Assembly: GCA_963762165.1 (NCBI GenBank)
Contig: CAVXJN010000003.1
Location: forward strand, 930,001-994,000
Origin: CAVXJN01 sp963762165
GTDB lineage: Bacteria > Pseudomonadota > Gammaproteobacteria > JASBUN01
Length of the DNA: 64,000 bases
Reading direction: 5' to 3'
The notes under the pieces are model-generated. The model was not told the DNA's origin. It made no database searches and saw only the letters and a program-made list of their open reading frames with translations. Shown here in pieces: positions 43,294 through 52,138 of the stretch (position 1 is its first letter; the number at the start of each line of letters is the position of its first letter). The translations under genes were made by a program, and so were the position numbers.

Positions 43294-43332
43294 AAAAAAA
43301 GGACCAACATACAAGATGTCAGTCCTTTTTTA
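43294..43332. terminator. bidirectional terminator after aprA
   Basis: On the minus strand the sequence reads A-run, GGACTGACAT, CTTGT, ATGTTGGTCC, T-run: a stem with one bulge flanked by seven A and seven T. It separates aprMBA from the accessory genes, although read-through is possible. Confidence 0.75.
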
Positions 43333-43356
43333 GAGCCAGTGTGTAAGGCTGGCTTG

Positions 43357-45243
43357 TTAGATCAAGCCGTTGCTTGCTCTCTCTTCGGCCACCAGGTGGT
43401 AAAGAGGCGCTTTTTCCATCGTGTACTCACCCGTCTGGGGATCACGACGAGAAACGGTCAGCACGTGCCAGTTCTCGTCGTCAAGCTTCATGGCATCACC
43501 CCGATAGTAGTAACCAGGCCAACGGGTTTCCTTGCGGAACAAGGTATGCTGGAACACGGCCTCAGAGGTAAGGCAACGATGCTTCAATTCCCATGCGCGC
43601 AGGAGTTCATGGATGTCCTCAGCTGCGACTTTTTCCAGGTCCTCCCACAGCGACGCCATCTTCTTGAGACCGATACTAAGAAGCTTGTCGTTGGTCATGT
43701 AGTTTACACCAAACCCACCGCAGTACTCGTCCATTAACTTCTGCAGACGATCAAGACCCTGTCTTGGATTGATGAAGTTCGGATTAACTGTCCCGGCAAC
43801 CACTTCGTTACTGTAAACCCTGTAGGTTTCCAGGGGCTTGTAGATCTCTTCCTTACGGCGATTGATCTGAGTGTCGGAAACGCGGATGCCTTCGGCTTTA
43901 CCATCATCAATATACTTACAGGCAGCTTTGGCAGCCAGGCGACCTTCAGTGAAGGAACCCGATGAGAAGGCGTGCGGGGTGCCGCCCACCGCATCACCGG
44001 CACCAAACAGGCCTTCAACGGTGGTCATACGGTTGTAGCCCCAGAAGTACTCCGGCGGAGATACATCCTCCGGACCTGAGCACCAGGCGCCACAGCCCGT
44101 TGCGTGTGAACCCATGACGTAAGGCTCCGAAGTGGTCAACTCAGGGTTCTCGTACTTGGGATCGACGTCGGTTGCGGCCCAAAGTACCGCCTGACCAACC
44201 GTCATACCCAGGAAGTTGTGCCAACCAATTTCTTCGAGATGCGGATCCTGGAATGCTTCCATGGTGACCATGTGAATCGGACCGCGACCGGCATTCACCT
44301 CGTTGATCAGCGCATGGTTACGCAGGCAAGTCGGGATTGGACGGTGCGTTCTGTGCGAGGCCTCCGGATCCAGATATTCCTTCCCGACCATTTTCTGCAG
44401 TTCCGGGAACCACTTGGATTCGTACTCTTCGCCGTAGGCGTTCTGCGTATAAGTCTTGAGATGCAGGAAGTAGGCGCCAACCGGACCGTAACCGTCTTTG
44501 AAGCGAGCCAGTACGATACGGTTTTCCATCTGCGTCATCTTGGCGCCAGCCCCGATCATAAGACCGTAGGCGGAACCCGATGACCAGGGTGCGTACCAGA
44601 CACGACCTGCGCCTTCACCCACTGAACGCGGCTTGAAGATATTGGAAGCGCCGCCCGCACCGCAGATAACCGTCTTGGACTTGAAGACGTGGTAGTTACC
44701 GGTGCGCACATTGAAGCCAACCGCACCCGCAACGCGGTTCTGTTTGGCTTCGTCCATCAGCAAGTGGGTTACACAGATCCGGTTGAATACCTTGTCCGCA
44801 GATTTTTTCGCGGCTTCGGCAACAATCGGCTTGTATGACTCACCGTGAATCATGATCTGCCAACGGCCTTCACGCTGATACGCGCCGGTCTTGGGGTTCC
44901 TCATCAAGGGCAGGCCCCATTCCTCGAACTGGTGCACAGCCGAGTCAACGTGGCGCGCCATGTCAAAGGCCAGATCTTCACGCACCATGCCCATCAGGTC
45001 GATACGGGCATAGCGCACGTGGTCTTCCGGATTATTCTCGCCGAAACGGGTACCCATGTAGCAGTTGATGGCGTAAAGGCCCTGAGCTACTGCACCGGAA
45101 CGATCGATGTTGGCTTTTTCTGCAATGACAATCTTCTTGTCCTTGCCCCAATATCTCGCTTCGAACGCTGCACCGGTACCGCCCAAACCAGCACCAACGA
45201 CCAAGACGTCGATATCGTCTTCAATAATTGTCTTGTAGCCCAT
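43357..45243 (-). CDS. aprA: adenylylsulfate (APS) reductase alpha subunit
   Basis: FAD-containing catalytic subunit, 628 aa. In sulfur oxidisers it works in reverse, turning sulfite plus AMP into APS in the cytoplasm. The FAD site starts VLVVGAGLGGTGAAFEARYW (residues 13-32), and KTVICGAGGASNIFKPRSVG lies near 193; the substrate-site region includes NAGRGPIHMVTMEAFQDP and HATGCGAWCSGPEDVSPPE. ATG 45243 overlaps the aprB stop as TGATG, so subunits are made in ratio. Overall length and motifs are those of sulfur-oxidiser AprA. Codon use is less GC-rich than the window average. Confidence 0.96.
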   Translation of the reverse strand: MGYKTIIEDDIDVLVVGAGLGGTGAAFEARYWGKDKKIVIAEKANIDRSGAVAQGLYAINCYMGTRFGENNPEDHVRYARIDLMGMVREDLAFDMARHVDSAVHQFEEWGLPLMRNPKTGAYQREGRWQIMIHGESYKPIVAEAAKKSADKVFNRICVTHLLMDEAKQNRVAGAVGFNVRTGNYHVFKSKTVICGAGGASNIFKPRSVGEGAGRVWYAPWSSGSAYGLMIGAGAKMTQMENRIVLARFKDGYGPVGAYFLHLKTYTQNAYGEEYESKWFPELQKMVGKEYLDPEASHRTHRPIPTCLRNHALINEVNAGRGPIHMVTMEAFQDPHLEEIGWHNFLGMTVGQAVLWAATDVDPKYENPELTTSEPYVMGSHATGCGAWCSGPEDVSPPEYFWGYNRMTTVEGLFGAGDAVGGTPHAFSSGSFTEGRLAAKAACKYIDDGKAEGIRVSDTQINRRKEEIYKPLETYRVYSNEVVAGTVNPNFINPRQGLDRLQKLMDEYCGGFGVNYMTNDKLLSIGLKKMASLWEDLEKVAAEDIHELLRAWELKHRCLTSEAVFQHTLFRKETRWPGYYYRGDAMKLDDENWHVLTVSRRDPQTGEYTMEKAPLYHLVAEERASNGLI

Positions 45244-45725
45244 CAGTAGTACACCCCTGCTTTTAGTTTCAAGCCATTTGATTTCAGCGTATGTAAACCA
45301 CCTTCATCTAAACGGATGTACTTGGGCTCGTTAAACAACAGCTCACTGTCGCGCATATCGTTGCTTGGCGCTGCTGCATCGGCCAGCCTGGGAATTCCTG
45401 TGCCCCAAGGCTTGGTTGTGATGGGCGCCACCAGGTCCATGTCTTTTTTGCCGTTGCGGAACTTGATGCGCCACGAAATGATGCCTTTTTCTTCATCACG
45501 ATGGACACGCACCGAGTGACCCAACGGCGCGAAATCAGCATAACCGCGAACGTCAATGGCGTGTTGAGGGCAAGCCTTTACGCAGGAATAGCACTCCCAG
45601 CACATGTTTGGCTCGATGTTGTACGCACGCCGGAGTGTCTTGTCGATGTGCATGATGTCTGACGGGCAGATATCAACGCACTGACCACAACCATCACAGC
45701 GAGTCATATATACAAAAGTAGGCAT
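45243..45725 (-). CDS. aprB: adenylylsulfate (APS) reductase beta subunit
   Basis: Iron-sulfur subunit, 160 aa, with two 4Fe-4S clusters. Cluster ligands are C10, C13, C16 and C20 (CDGCGQCVDICPSDIMH) and C42, C45, C48 and C52 (CWECYSCVKACPQHAIDVRG). The C-terminal part (from about 75) wraps around AprA in known structures. It carries electrons between AprA FAD and the membrane partner AprM. Overlaps aprA by one base. Confidence 0.96.
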   Translation of the reverse strand: MPTFVYMTRCDGCGQCVDICPSDIMHIDKTLRRAYNIEPNMCWECYSCVKACPQHAIDVRGYADFAPLGHSVRVHRDEEKGIISWRIKFRNGKKDMDLVAPITTKPWGTGIPRLADAAAPSNDMRDSELLFNEPKYIRLDEGGLHTLKSNGLKLKAGVYY

Positions 45726-45763
45726 AACGTCCTCTCTTCCTTCTACTACAGGGTTGGTTTCTG

Positions 45764-46597
45764 TTAGTAATGGCTCGCTGGCTCACGTCGGATGCCAGGC
45801 CCCATGTCGGGGGGGTTCTTACCCATATATTCTGGAATATCGGGGAATCGCGCCTGAACCGCTGGATCCGACAGATCATAGTCAGCAGGCAGGTTCAGAT
45901 TGGAACCATCCGCTTCAGCAACGCGTTTTTGCATTGCAGCGGCCGGCTTGAAGAACATGTGCGCGAACTTCGACCAAGGCACGCCGCAAAACAGCACCGT
46001 AGCGGCCAGAATGAAGAGCCAGAAAAAGATGGTAGCCCAAGCGCCTGCTCCGCCTGCGGCCAGGAATCCCCAGACGATCGCAAAGGTCGTGGTGGCAAGC
46101 AAAGAGAGAATGAACAGATCCGCACGTTCGACGCGATACCAGCGATTACCTTCAGCGGCCACGTCGACGCGAATCGCGAACCAGAACCAGTAACCGCCGA
46201 CACACACCATCAGCGCGCCAACGTACCAAAGCAGTGTCAGAATGGCGGGGGCGGCCTCACGGGCATAGCCGTATACGAGGATCGCCGTCATCACCAGGAA
46301 CAGCACGAATCCGTACATGGTGAGCAGATGGGCAACGCGGCGGCGTGGATTGCAGAATTCGCCCGAGGCGAGCACATCATGCGCGAGCGTCTTGACGGCA
46401 ATTCCGGCTTTTTCCCCACCGTCAACCTCGCGAGTCCGTGCCGCTTTGCTTCTTTCCGCAGCCTCGAAAAAATAGCGGGCGCTTTTCTTGTGGATGACGT
46501 CGAAGATCGTGCCAGCCACGACGGCCAGGACCATGAGAACCACGTAAATCTGCATGGCGATAGCGGGAACTGGGAGCTCCGAGAAGGGGTTCATCAT
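45764..46597 (-). CDS. aprM: APS reductase membrane anchor subunit
   Basis: Integral membrane protein of 277 aa taken as the electron acceptor/anchor of AprBA in sulfur oxidisers that lack the Qmo complex. ATG 46597 sits about ten bases after AGAGGA; an upstream GTG is too close to that site. Five to six helices are visible (PAIAMQIYVVLMVLAVVAGT; LLTMYGFVLFLVMTAILVYG; ILTLLWYVGALMVCVGGYWF; LFILSLLATTTFAIVWGFLA; IFFWLFILAATVLFCGVPWS), with His residues that may bind heme. The tail is proline-rich. The order aprM-aprB-aprA is typical. Confidence 0.93.
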   Translation of the reverse strand: MMNPFSELPVPAIAMQIYVVLMVLAVVAGTIFDVIHKKSARYFFEAAERSKAARTREVDGGEKAGIAVKTLAHDVLASGEFCNPRRRVAHLLTMYGFVLFLVMTAILVYGYAREAAPAILTLLWYVGALMVCVGGYWFWFAIRVDVAAEGNRWYRVERADLFILSLLATTTFAIVWGFLAAGGAGAWATIFFWLFILAATVLFCGVPWSKFAHMFFKPAAAMQKRVAEADGSNLNLPADYDLSDPAVQARFPDIPEYMGKNPPDMGPGIRREPASHY

Positions 46598-47279
46598 TTT
46601 GGACACTTCCTCTGCTTGCTGTTGGTTTTACAAGATGAGCGAATGATTCGTGCGCACCTGCTGAAGTAATTCTATAATTAAAGGCATTTGAAACTAGGCG
46701 AGCACGTTCGGCCGGCGCTGCCCGAGCCGGAACGAGGCGATGATTATTACACCATCCCACGCGAAGTGGAAAATTATAAAATATAATATCATGAGAAAAA
46801 AAACCAATTACGTTAAAACCGCCAAGCTGAACCCAGGTTATATAACTATTTGTTAATTCGATGAAAAACACATAAACGAGCGGGGGGATTGGATTTTGCC
46901 GCCGCGGGCACAGCGAGTGCCCTGGTAGCACCGATCTGAATCGGAGTTGCCCAGGAGGGCCAAGCATACACACGCAGAATGTTTGCAGCCTGAAACTTGA
47001 GCTTCAATTAGATTGTTCGCCGTTTCCGCGCCTTTAGCGGCTGGCGGCAATGGCCTCGCCAGAAGTGTCGCCCAGCCTGCGACTGCCCGAATTCAACCAG
47101 CTGGATAGATTACGCCCTTCGTGCCTGCGCGTAGTAGGGGGCACGCTTCCGTTGATTCCCGGAGTCGAGTTCCGGAGGGCCCGGCTGTTGCAGATCGCCG
47201 ACATGGATTCTGCTAGCAGGACCGAGTCCGTACCCTATGATTCACCACACGGAGAACGACGGACAAGGAGGTCTATTCA
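46598..47279. other. AT-rich upstream region of aprM, no gene seen
   Basis: The stretch 46670-46860 is strongly AT-rich, unlike the genome. On the minus strand it contains TTGGTT followed by TATATTTTATAATT, a possible promoter for the apr operon. No coding frame with a ribosome site until 47280. Confidence 0.4.
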
Positions 47280-47492
47280 ATGAGCAAACACCACGCAGTC
47301 ATGTTGTCGCTGGACGGGTACGAGGAAGAAGTGCGATTGATTTCCGCGCCGCACCGCGACGGCTATGTCTACGCTACCCGCGACGGCCGGGTAGTGGCCC
47401 GCGGCGCGACCGACGCCGAAGCCTACGAGCAATTGACGCGTCTGACAGCACCGGCGTCGACTCAAGCCGCTGAGCAATCCTCCGCCGCTTAG
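47280..47492 (+). CDS. small hypothetical protein (70 aa)
   Basis: ATG 47280 follows AAGGAGG. The product begins MSKHHAVMLSLDGYEEEVRL and continues as a beta-hairpin-like DGYVYATRDGRVVARGATDAE, then a short helix and Ala/Ser tail. No family recognised. It is upstream of the DsrE-like gene by about 310 bases on the same strand. Confidence 0.6.
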   Translation: MSKHHAVMLSLDGYEEEVRLISAPHRDGYVYATRDGRVVARGATDAEAYEQLTRLTAPASTQAAEQSSAA

Positions 47493-47804
47493 GAAGCGGA
47501 GCCCGCCCAGGGCCTGTCGCGATCGAGTCGGGGTGGGCGTGCACCAACTCAGTATTCACCACCCGGCCAGGACGGATTATCGAACCGTCCGCAGCCGGCG
47601 CGCGCCTGCAGGCCCGCGCCAGAACTCGACCGGCCAGATCGACGCAGCGAAAGCGCCGGCCTCTCATTCCATTTTTGCCTCCACCGCGGTCCCGCCCGGC
47701 AATGAACCACTGCGGCCGGCATCTCCATTACTGCGGGTCGGAACTGGCATTCCCGTGTGCGCCCGGCTAGATTCTATCCACACATTCGAAGCGAGGATTC
47801 CGGC
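47493..47804. other. intergenic between the 70-aa gene and the DsrE-like gene
   Basis: No terminator, RNA gene or coding frame with a ribosome site is visible. Confidence 0.3.
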
Positions 47805-48392
47805 ATGAAGCTCCTGACCCGTAGATTGACCCCTCGCTACCTCGGCTTGCTGCTCGCACTCGTGAGCGCGCAAACTTTTGCCGCGGATGCCGGCCACGAT
47901 CCGCACGGCACCGCGTCATTTTCCGCCTATGACGATATCGAGTCCGTGAAACAGCTCAAAGCCGTTTGGGATTGGTCTTTCAAGGATCCCAAGCAGGTCG
48001 CCATTTCCATGAACTTCCTTGGGGCATTGTTGCGGGCTACAACCGAGTTCGGGCCCAAGGAGGTCGAGCCGATCAAAGTGGTGGTGGTATCGCATGGACC
48101 CGAGGTGGTGGTGTGGGCAAAGCAGAACTACGAGAAATACAAGGAAATCGTCGACCGCGCAGCAAGCTTCGCCGAGCAGGGTGTCAGGTTCGAAGTCTGT
48201 CGAAACGATGCAGCGGCTCTGGGATTCAAGCCTGAGGACCTGCATGGCTTTGTCCACGTCATACCCGCCGGCCCGTATGCGTTGACCTACTGGCAAAACA
48301 AAGGTTATGCGTATATTTCCGGCGGCAGCAGCAACGCCATAAAACCAATCACGGAACACAACAAGCTCGATCTGGGAAAAGGCAAACCGTAA
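47805..48392 (+). CDS. periplasmic DsrE-family protein
   Basis: DsrE/DsrF-like fold protein of 195 aa with an export signal (residues 1-27, LLLALVSAQTFAAD). The body carries the DsrE layout: FLGALLRATTEFGPKEVEPI, KVVVVSHGPEVVVWAKQNYE, a helix AASFAEQGVRFEVCRNDAAA and HVIPAGPYALTYWQNKGYAY. A single Cys (FEVCRND) stands where sulfur-carrier Cys occurs in some members. GCGAGGA precedes ATG 47805. A role in binding or moving sulfur in the periplasm is plausible given the genome; not proven. Confidence 0.85.
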   Translation: MKLLTRRLTPRYLGLLLALVSAQTFAADAGHDPHGTASFSAYDDIESVKQLKAVWDWSFKDPKQVAISMNFLGALLRATTEFGPKEVEPIKVVVVSHGPEVVVWAKQNYEKYKEIVDRAASFAEQGVRFEVCRNDAAALGFKPEDLHGFVHVIPAGPYALTYWQNKGYAYISGGSSNAIKPITEHNKLDLGKGKP

Positions 48393-49371
48393 ATCCTGCG
48401 GAATCCGAACTGCGGCAAGCGATCGAGCTCGAACAGACCTGAGTCGGCATTCTGGGCGGCACGTCGATCTGAAGGCGGCGCCGCGTCCATTGGCGCGCCT
48501 GGCCACTATGCGGAAGCTGTAACCGACCCGGGACAAGGGCGAAACAGCTTGGCGGAAAAGGGACAAGCCACGCGGTCTGTCGTGACCGCCGTTGCTGCGT
48601 CGGACCGACTTCGCTGACGATCGATCCGCTGTGCGGTCCCTCGGCGCAAATCGGACTGACTTGTCCAGTGTGCCTTGCACCTGTCCTTTTGCTTCTTCCA
48701 GGTGACCTTTTACATCTGCCTTCGCCTTTCCTCGTCCGGTCTTTGTCACCGAGTGCGTCGCCCGCACTTTTCCTCGGTCTTTGCCGCCGCTTGGTCCAAC
48801 TTCGCTTTCTCTTTATCGGCTAATCCTGACCTGGCTGTCTCCTTGATGGCGGTAATTGTATTCCTGCGCAAGCAATTACCGGTTTTACGCGTCAGTGCTT
48901 CCGGCGGCCGGTTGTGCATTGCACGGAGTCGAATTACAGCGAACAAATATAGGTTTGGGCCGCCCTGGCGGCGCGGTTTTCAGATCCCAGGACGGCATCT
49001 TTTGAACAAGGCGGTTGATCGAAAGCCAGGTGGGTTGCGTTTCCCGACTCGGACGGACCGTGACGGACACAAATCTCGGTGTGTGGTTGTGCGCTGTTTG
49101 TTCGGGCTCCTGGATTTGCGGTTTTCCTTGTTGAGTTAAACAAATGGCCGCGGCTCCGTTAGCGGGCAGTACCGAACCGCCCGCTCGAACCAATTGTGCG
49201 GTGAGTTGGACACGTCACTCTTGTTCTGAGCGTACAGGACGACGCGGGGATGTTCTCCTTTGTGTTCGATCTCGGTGTACGTCAAGCCGATAGATGGTGC
49301 AAATTTGCGTTGCCATCCCGGATTTTGCATTTCTCTCTATACTCGGTGTACGGCTTCAACGCGAGGTGTGT
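48393..49371. other. gene-poor region with a CsbD remnant
   Basis: Besides the CsbD remnant at 48655-48880, a minus-strand frame at 49136-49330 (MQNPGWQRKFAPSIGLTYTE) is open for 64 codons but unrecognised. Nothing else is supported. Confidence 0.35.
48655..48880 (-). pseudogene. decayed CsbD-family stress protein gene
   Basis: Minus-strand segments in shifting frames read TAIKETARSGLADKEKAK, then AGDALGDKDRTRKG in the next frame, and KAKADVKGHLEEAKGQVQ after another shift. These follow the repeated pattern of CsbD proteins (KGxxKEaxGkxxGDkexeaKGkaxxxxGkvQ). No single frame covers them, so the gene is broken. Confidence 0.5.
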
Positions 49372-51409
49372 ATGTCTGCCCATACCACCGCCAATATCCG
49401 CAATATCGCTCTGGTGGGACAAGCCGGAGCAGGCAAGACGAGCTTGGTCGAGGCGCTGCTGCATGCCGCCGGGGTGCGACCCATACGCGGCGAAGTGGAA
49501 CGCGGCGACATGGTCACTGACTTCGATCCCCTGGAACAGCAGTACCACCATTCCTTGAATCTCGCCGTAGCCAGTTTCGACTTCCAAGGTCGGCATCTGA
49601 ATTTGATTGACGCGCCAGGCTACCCCGATTTTTTGGGCCAGACCCTCGGCGGACTGACAGCCGCCGACACCATGGCCGTGGTGGTCAGCGCCCAGACTGG
49701 CATCGAGCCGATGACCCGGCGCATGATGGATTGGGCTGCGGCGCAGCATCTGCCGTGCATGGTGGTAGTGAACAAGATCGATGCCGAACCCGATCGTCTC
49801 GCGAAGTTGCTGGAAGAGCTCACGGAAGCATTCGGTCGTGAATGCCTGCCATTGGATTTGCCTGCCGGCCACGGGAACGCGGTGGTGGACGTGGTTAACC
49901 GACACGAAGGCGTGGTGGACTTCTCCTCGGTGGCGGCCGCCCATACGGCATTGGTGGAACAGGTCGTGGAAGTGGACGAGCCCGCCATGGAGCAATACTT
50001 GGAACAAGGCGATGTCGATCCCGCCCGTCTGCATGAACCGTTTGAACAGGCGTTGCGCGAGGGGCACCTGATCCCGGTATGTTTTGTATCGGCAAGGTCC
50101 GGTGCCGGTGTCGCCGAGTTGCTGGGCGTGTTCTCCGAGCTGGCACCCAGTCCGCTGGAAGCCAACCCACATGCTTTCATTCAACGCGTCGACGGCAAGC
50201 CCCGCGAGGTTTGGGCGCGGCCCGATCCCGATGCACCGCTGCTGGCGCACGTATTCAAAGTCGAACACGATACGTTTGTCGGCCGCATCGCATATCTGCG
50301 CATTCATCAGGGGACTTTGACGCGCGGCCAGACTGTACTTCTGGACGCAGAGGGTAAGTCGGTCAAGGTGGCGCATCTGCTGCGGGTACTGGGCAAGGAG
50401 CATCAAGAAGTCCCGCGCGCCGGACCCGGCGAAATCTGCGCCATCGCCAAGCTCAACGAACTGCATCAGGACGCCGTACTGCACGCCAGCCACGAACAGG
50501 ATGCGGTCGGTCCACCGCGCATTCAATACCCCACGCCGCTGGTCGGTCTGGCACTACAAGCGCAACGTCGCGGCGACGAACAGAAGATCACCGACGTATT
50601 ACATCGGCTGGTGGCCGAGGACCCGGGGCTGCGCATCGAGTACGACATGTCTGCCAATGAAACGGTGTTGCGCGGCCTTGGCGATCTACATCTGCGCATC
50701 GCGCTGGATAAACTCGAGCAGCAATATCATCTGCAGATCGAAACCCATCCGCCCAGCATACCGTACCGCGAGACCATTACCCGCAAGGCCGAAGGTCATT
50801 GCCGACACAAGAAACAGACCGGGGGCGCAGGGCAATTCGCTGAGGTTTCGCTGGAAGTGGAGCCACTGCAGCGGGGCGCCGGGTTCGTTTTCACGGATCA
50901 AACGAAGGGCGGGGTAATCCCCGCCCAGTTCATTCCGGCGGTGGAAAAGGGCGTTCGCCAGATTCTGGCCGCGGGACCGTTGGCCGGATACCCGGTCGAG
51001 GATGTGCGCGTCGCGGTGACTGATGGCAAGCACCATTCCGTGGACTCGAAGGAGATTGCGTTCGTGATCGCGGGCCGCAAAGCATTCCTGGATGCCCTCG
51101 AGTAGAGCGGGCCCGATTCTGCTCGAACCGCTGGTGGATCTGGAAGTGACCACGCCTGCAGCCAGCATGGGCGACGTGTCCGGTGATCTCGCTGTGCGGC
51201 GCGCACGGGTCACGCACACGGAACACCACGCCGATGGCAGCATGGCAATCGCCGCTCAGGCGCCGTTGGCCGAGTTGGAGGACTATGCGGTACGGCTCAA
51301 GTCACTCACCGGCGGCGAAGGCGTCTGGCGGATCCAGTTCAGTCATTACGAGCGCGCGCCGGAACGTGTACAGCGGGCAAAAAAACACGGGACGTGGAAC
51401 GAGTCATGA
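49372..51409 (+). pseudogene. elongation factor G-like GTPase, frameshifted near the end
   Basis: EF-G-like translational GTPase of the second type. ATG 49372 follows GCGAGGT. The GTP sites are GQAGAGKTSLVEALL, DAPGYPDF and NKID; domains II to IV follow (LRGLGDLHLRIALDKLEQQY; PSIPYRETITRKAEGHCRHK). At 51103-51105 a TAG stops the frame after GRKAFLDALE; skipping one T restores GAG-AGA-GCG-GGC and the conserved GPILLEPLVDLEVTTPAASM then continues to 51409. The first frame alone would lack domain V. It could be a real mutation or a one-base sequencing insertion. Confidence 0.85.
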
Positions 51410-52138
51410 GCGCGCGCTCACGTTTTTGGCCCTGAACGAAACCCAGCCCGACACCGAAACGATTGCGGTGCGCCCTTTCCGCGATACGGTCATTGAAATA
51501 CGTTCGCATTGATTAGCTGGCCGCGCTATCAGCGTCGGTCACGTGAGGGAGTCGGAATCGTTCTGGCTATGTGGCGGGTCATCGAGCGCCCGCATCAATT
51601 CAAGCACGCATTGGCACCATCCCGTTGCCGCAGCCAATAATTCACTGTCGGCATGCCCCTGGCTTTCGCGGCAGCGACGCTCGGTTTCCCAATCGGTATC
51701 GCCGAACCATTGGCATAACTCCCCGGTGACGAACATGTGCTCGCAGCGCGTTTCCGAATCTTTGGGTATCGGAGACCGGGAAGCCTGGATACCGTCCATT
51801 GACACGCCAGCGTGGAAAGCGCTTTCGCGGTACCCGCTGCCTGGCCGGTTCGAACCCATGCCCCGAATTTCGCGCCGAGCTGCCAGCACTGTAACGAACT
51901 TCCGCTCTCTGGGATCCGAGGCCGCCAAGGAAGGATTTCATAGATTCGACAGTGACTTAGGCGCGTGCCGGATGACAACGCCAGTTGGTTGAACCGATGT
52001 CCAGGGCCCCCGAGCCAAAACGCCGCTCCTGTGATCAAGACGTATATGTTCTAAAGGTATTTTCCGATCGGTCGAATAACCACATAACCCGACTGGGCGA
52101 TATGGCCAGTCCTGTCTTTGCCCAAGAATTGCGACCAT
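51410..52138. other. region without secure gene
   Basis: A minus-strand frame at 51539-51928 (129 codons, with RCEHMFVTGELCQWFGDTDW near the middle and an acidic end) may be a small protein but lacks a clear ribosome site; overlapping frames compete with it. Nothing else recognised. Confidence 0.3.

Noticed and set aside
49282..50526. 414-codon open frame on the minus strand
   Set aside because: Antisense to the EF-G-like gene with clear GTPase motifs; no similarity or ribosome site.
51095..51115. Programmed +1 frameshift in the EF-G-like gene
   Set aside because: The site GAG-TAG-A does not let the P-site tRNA re-pair after a +1 slip and no internal ribosome-site stimulator is visible.
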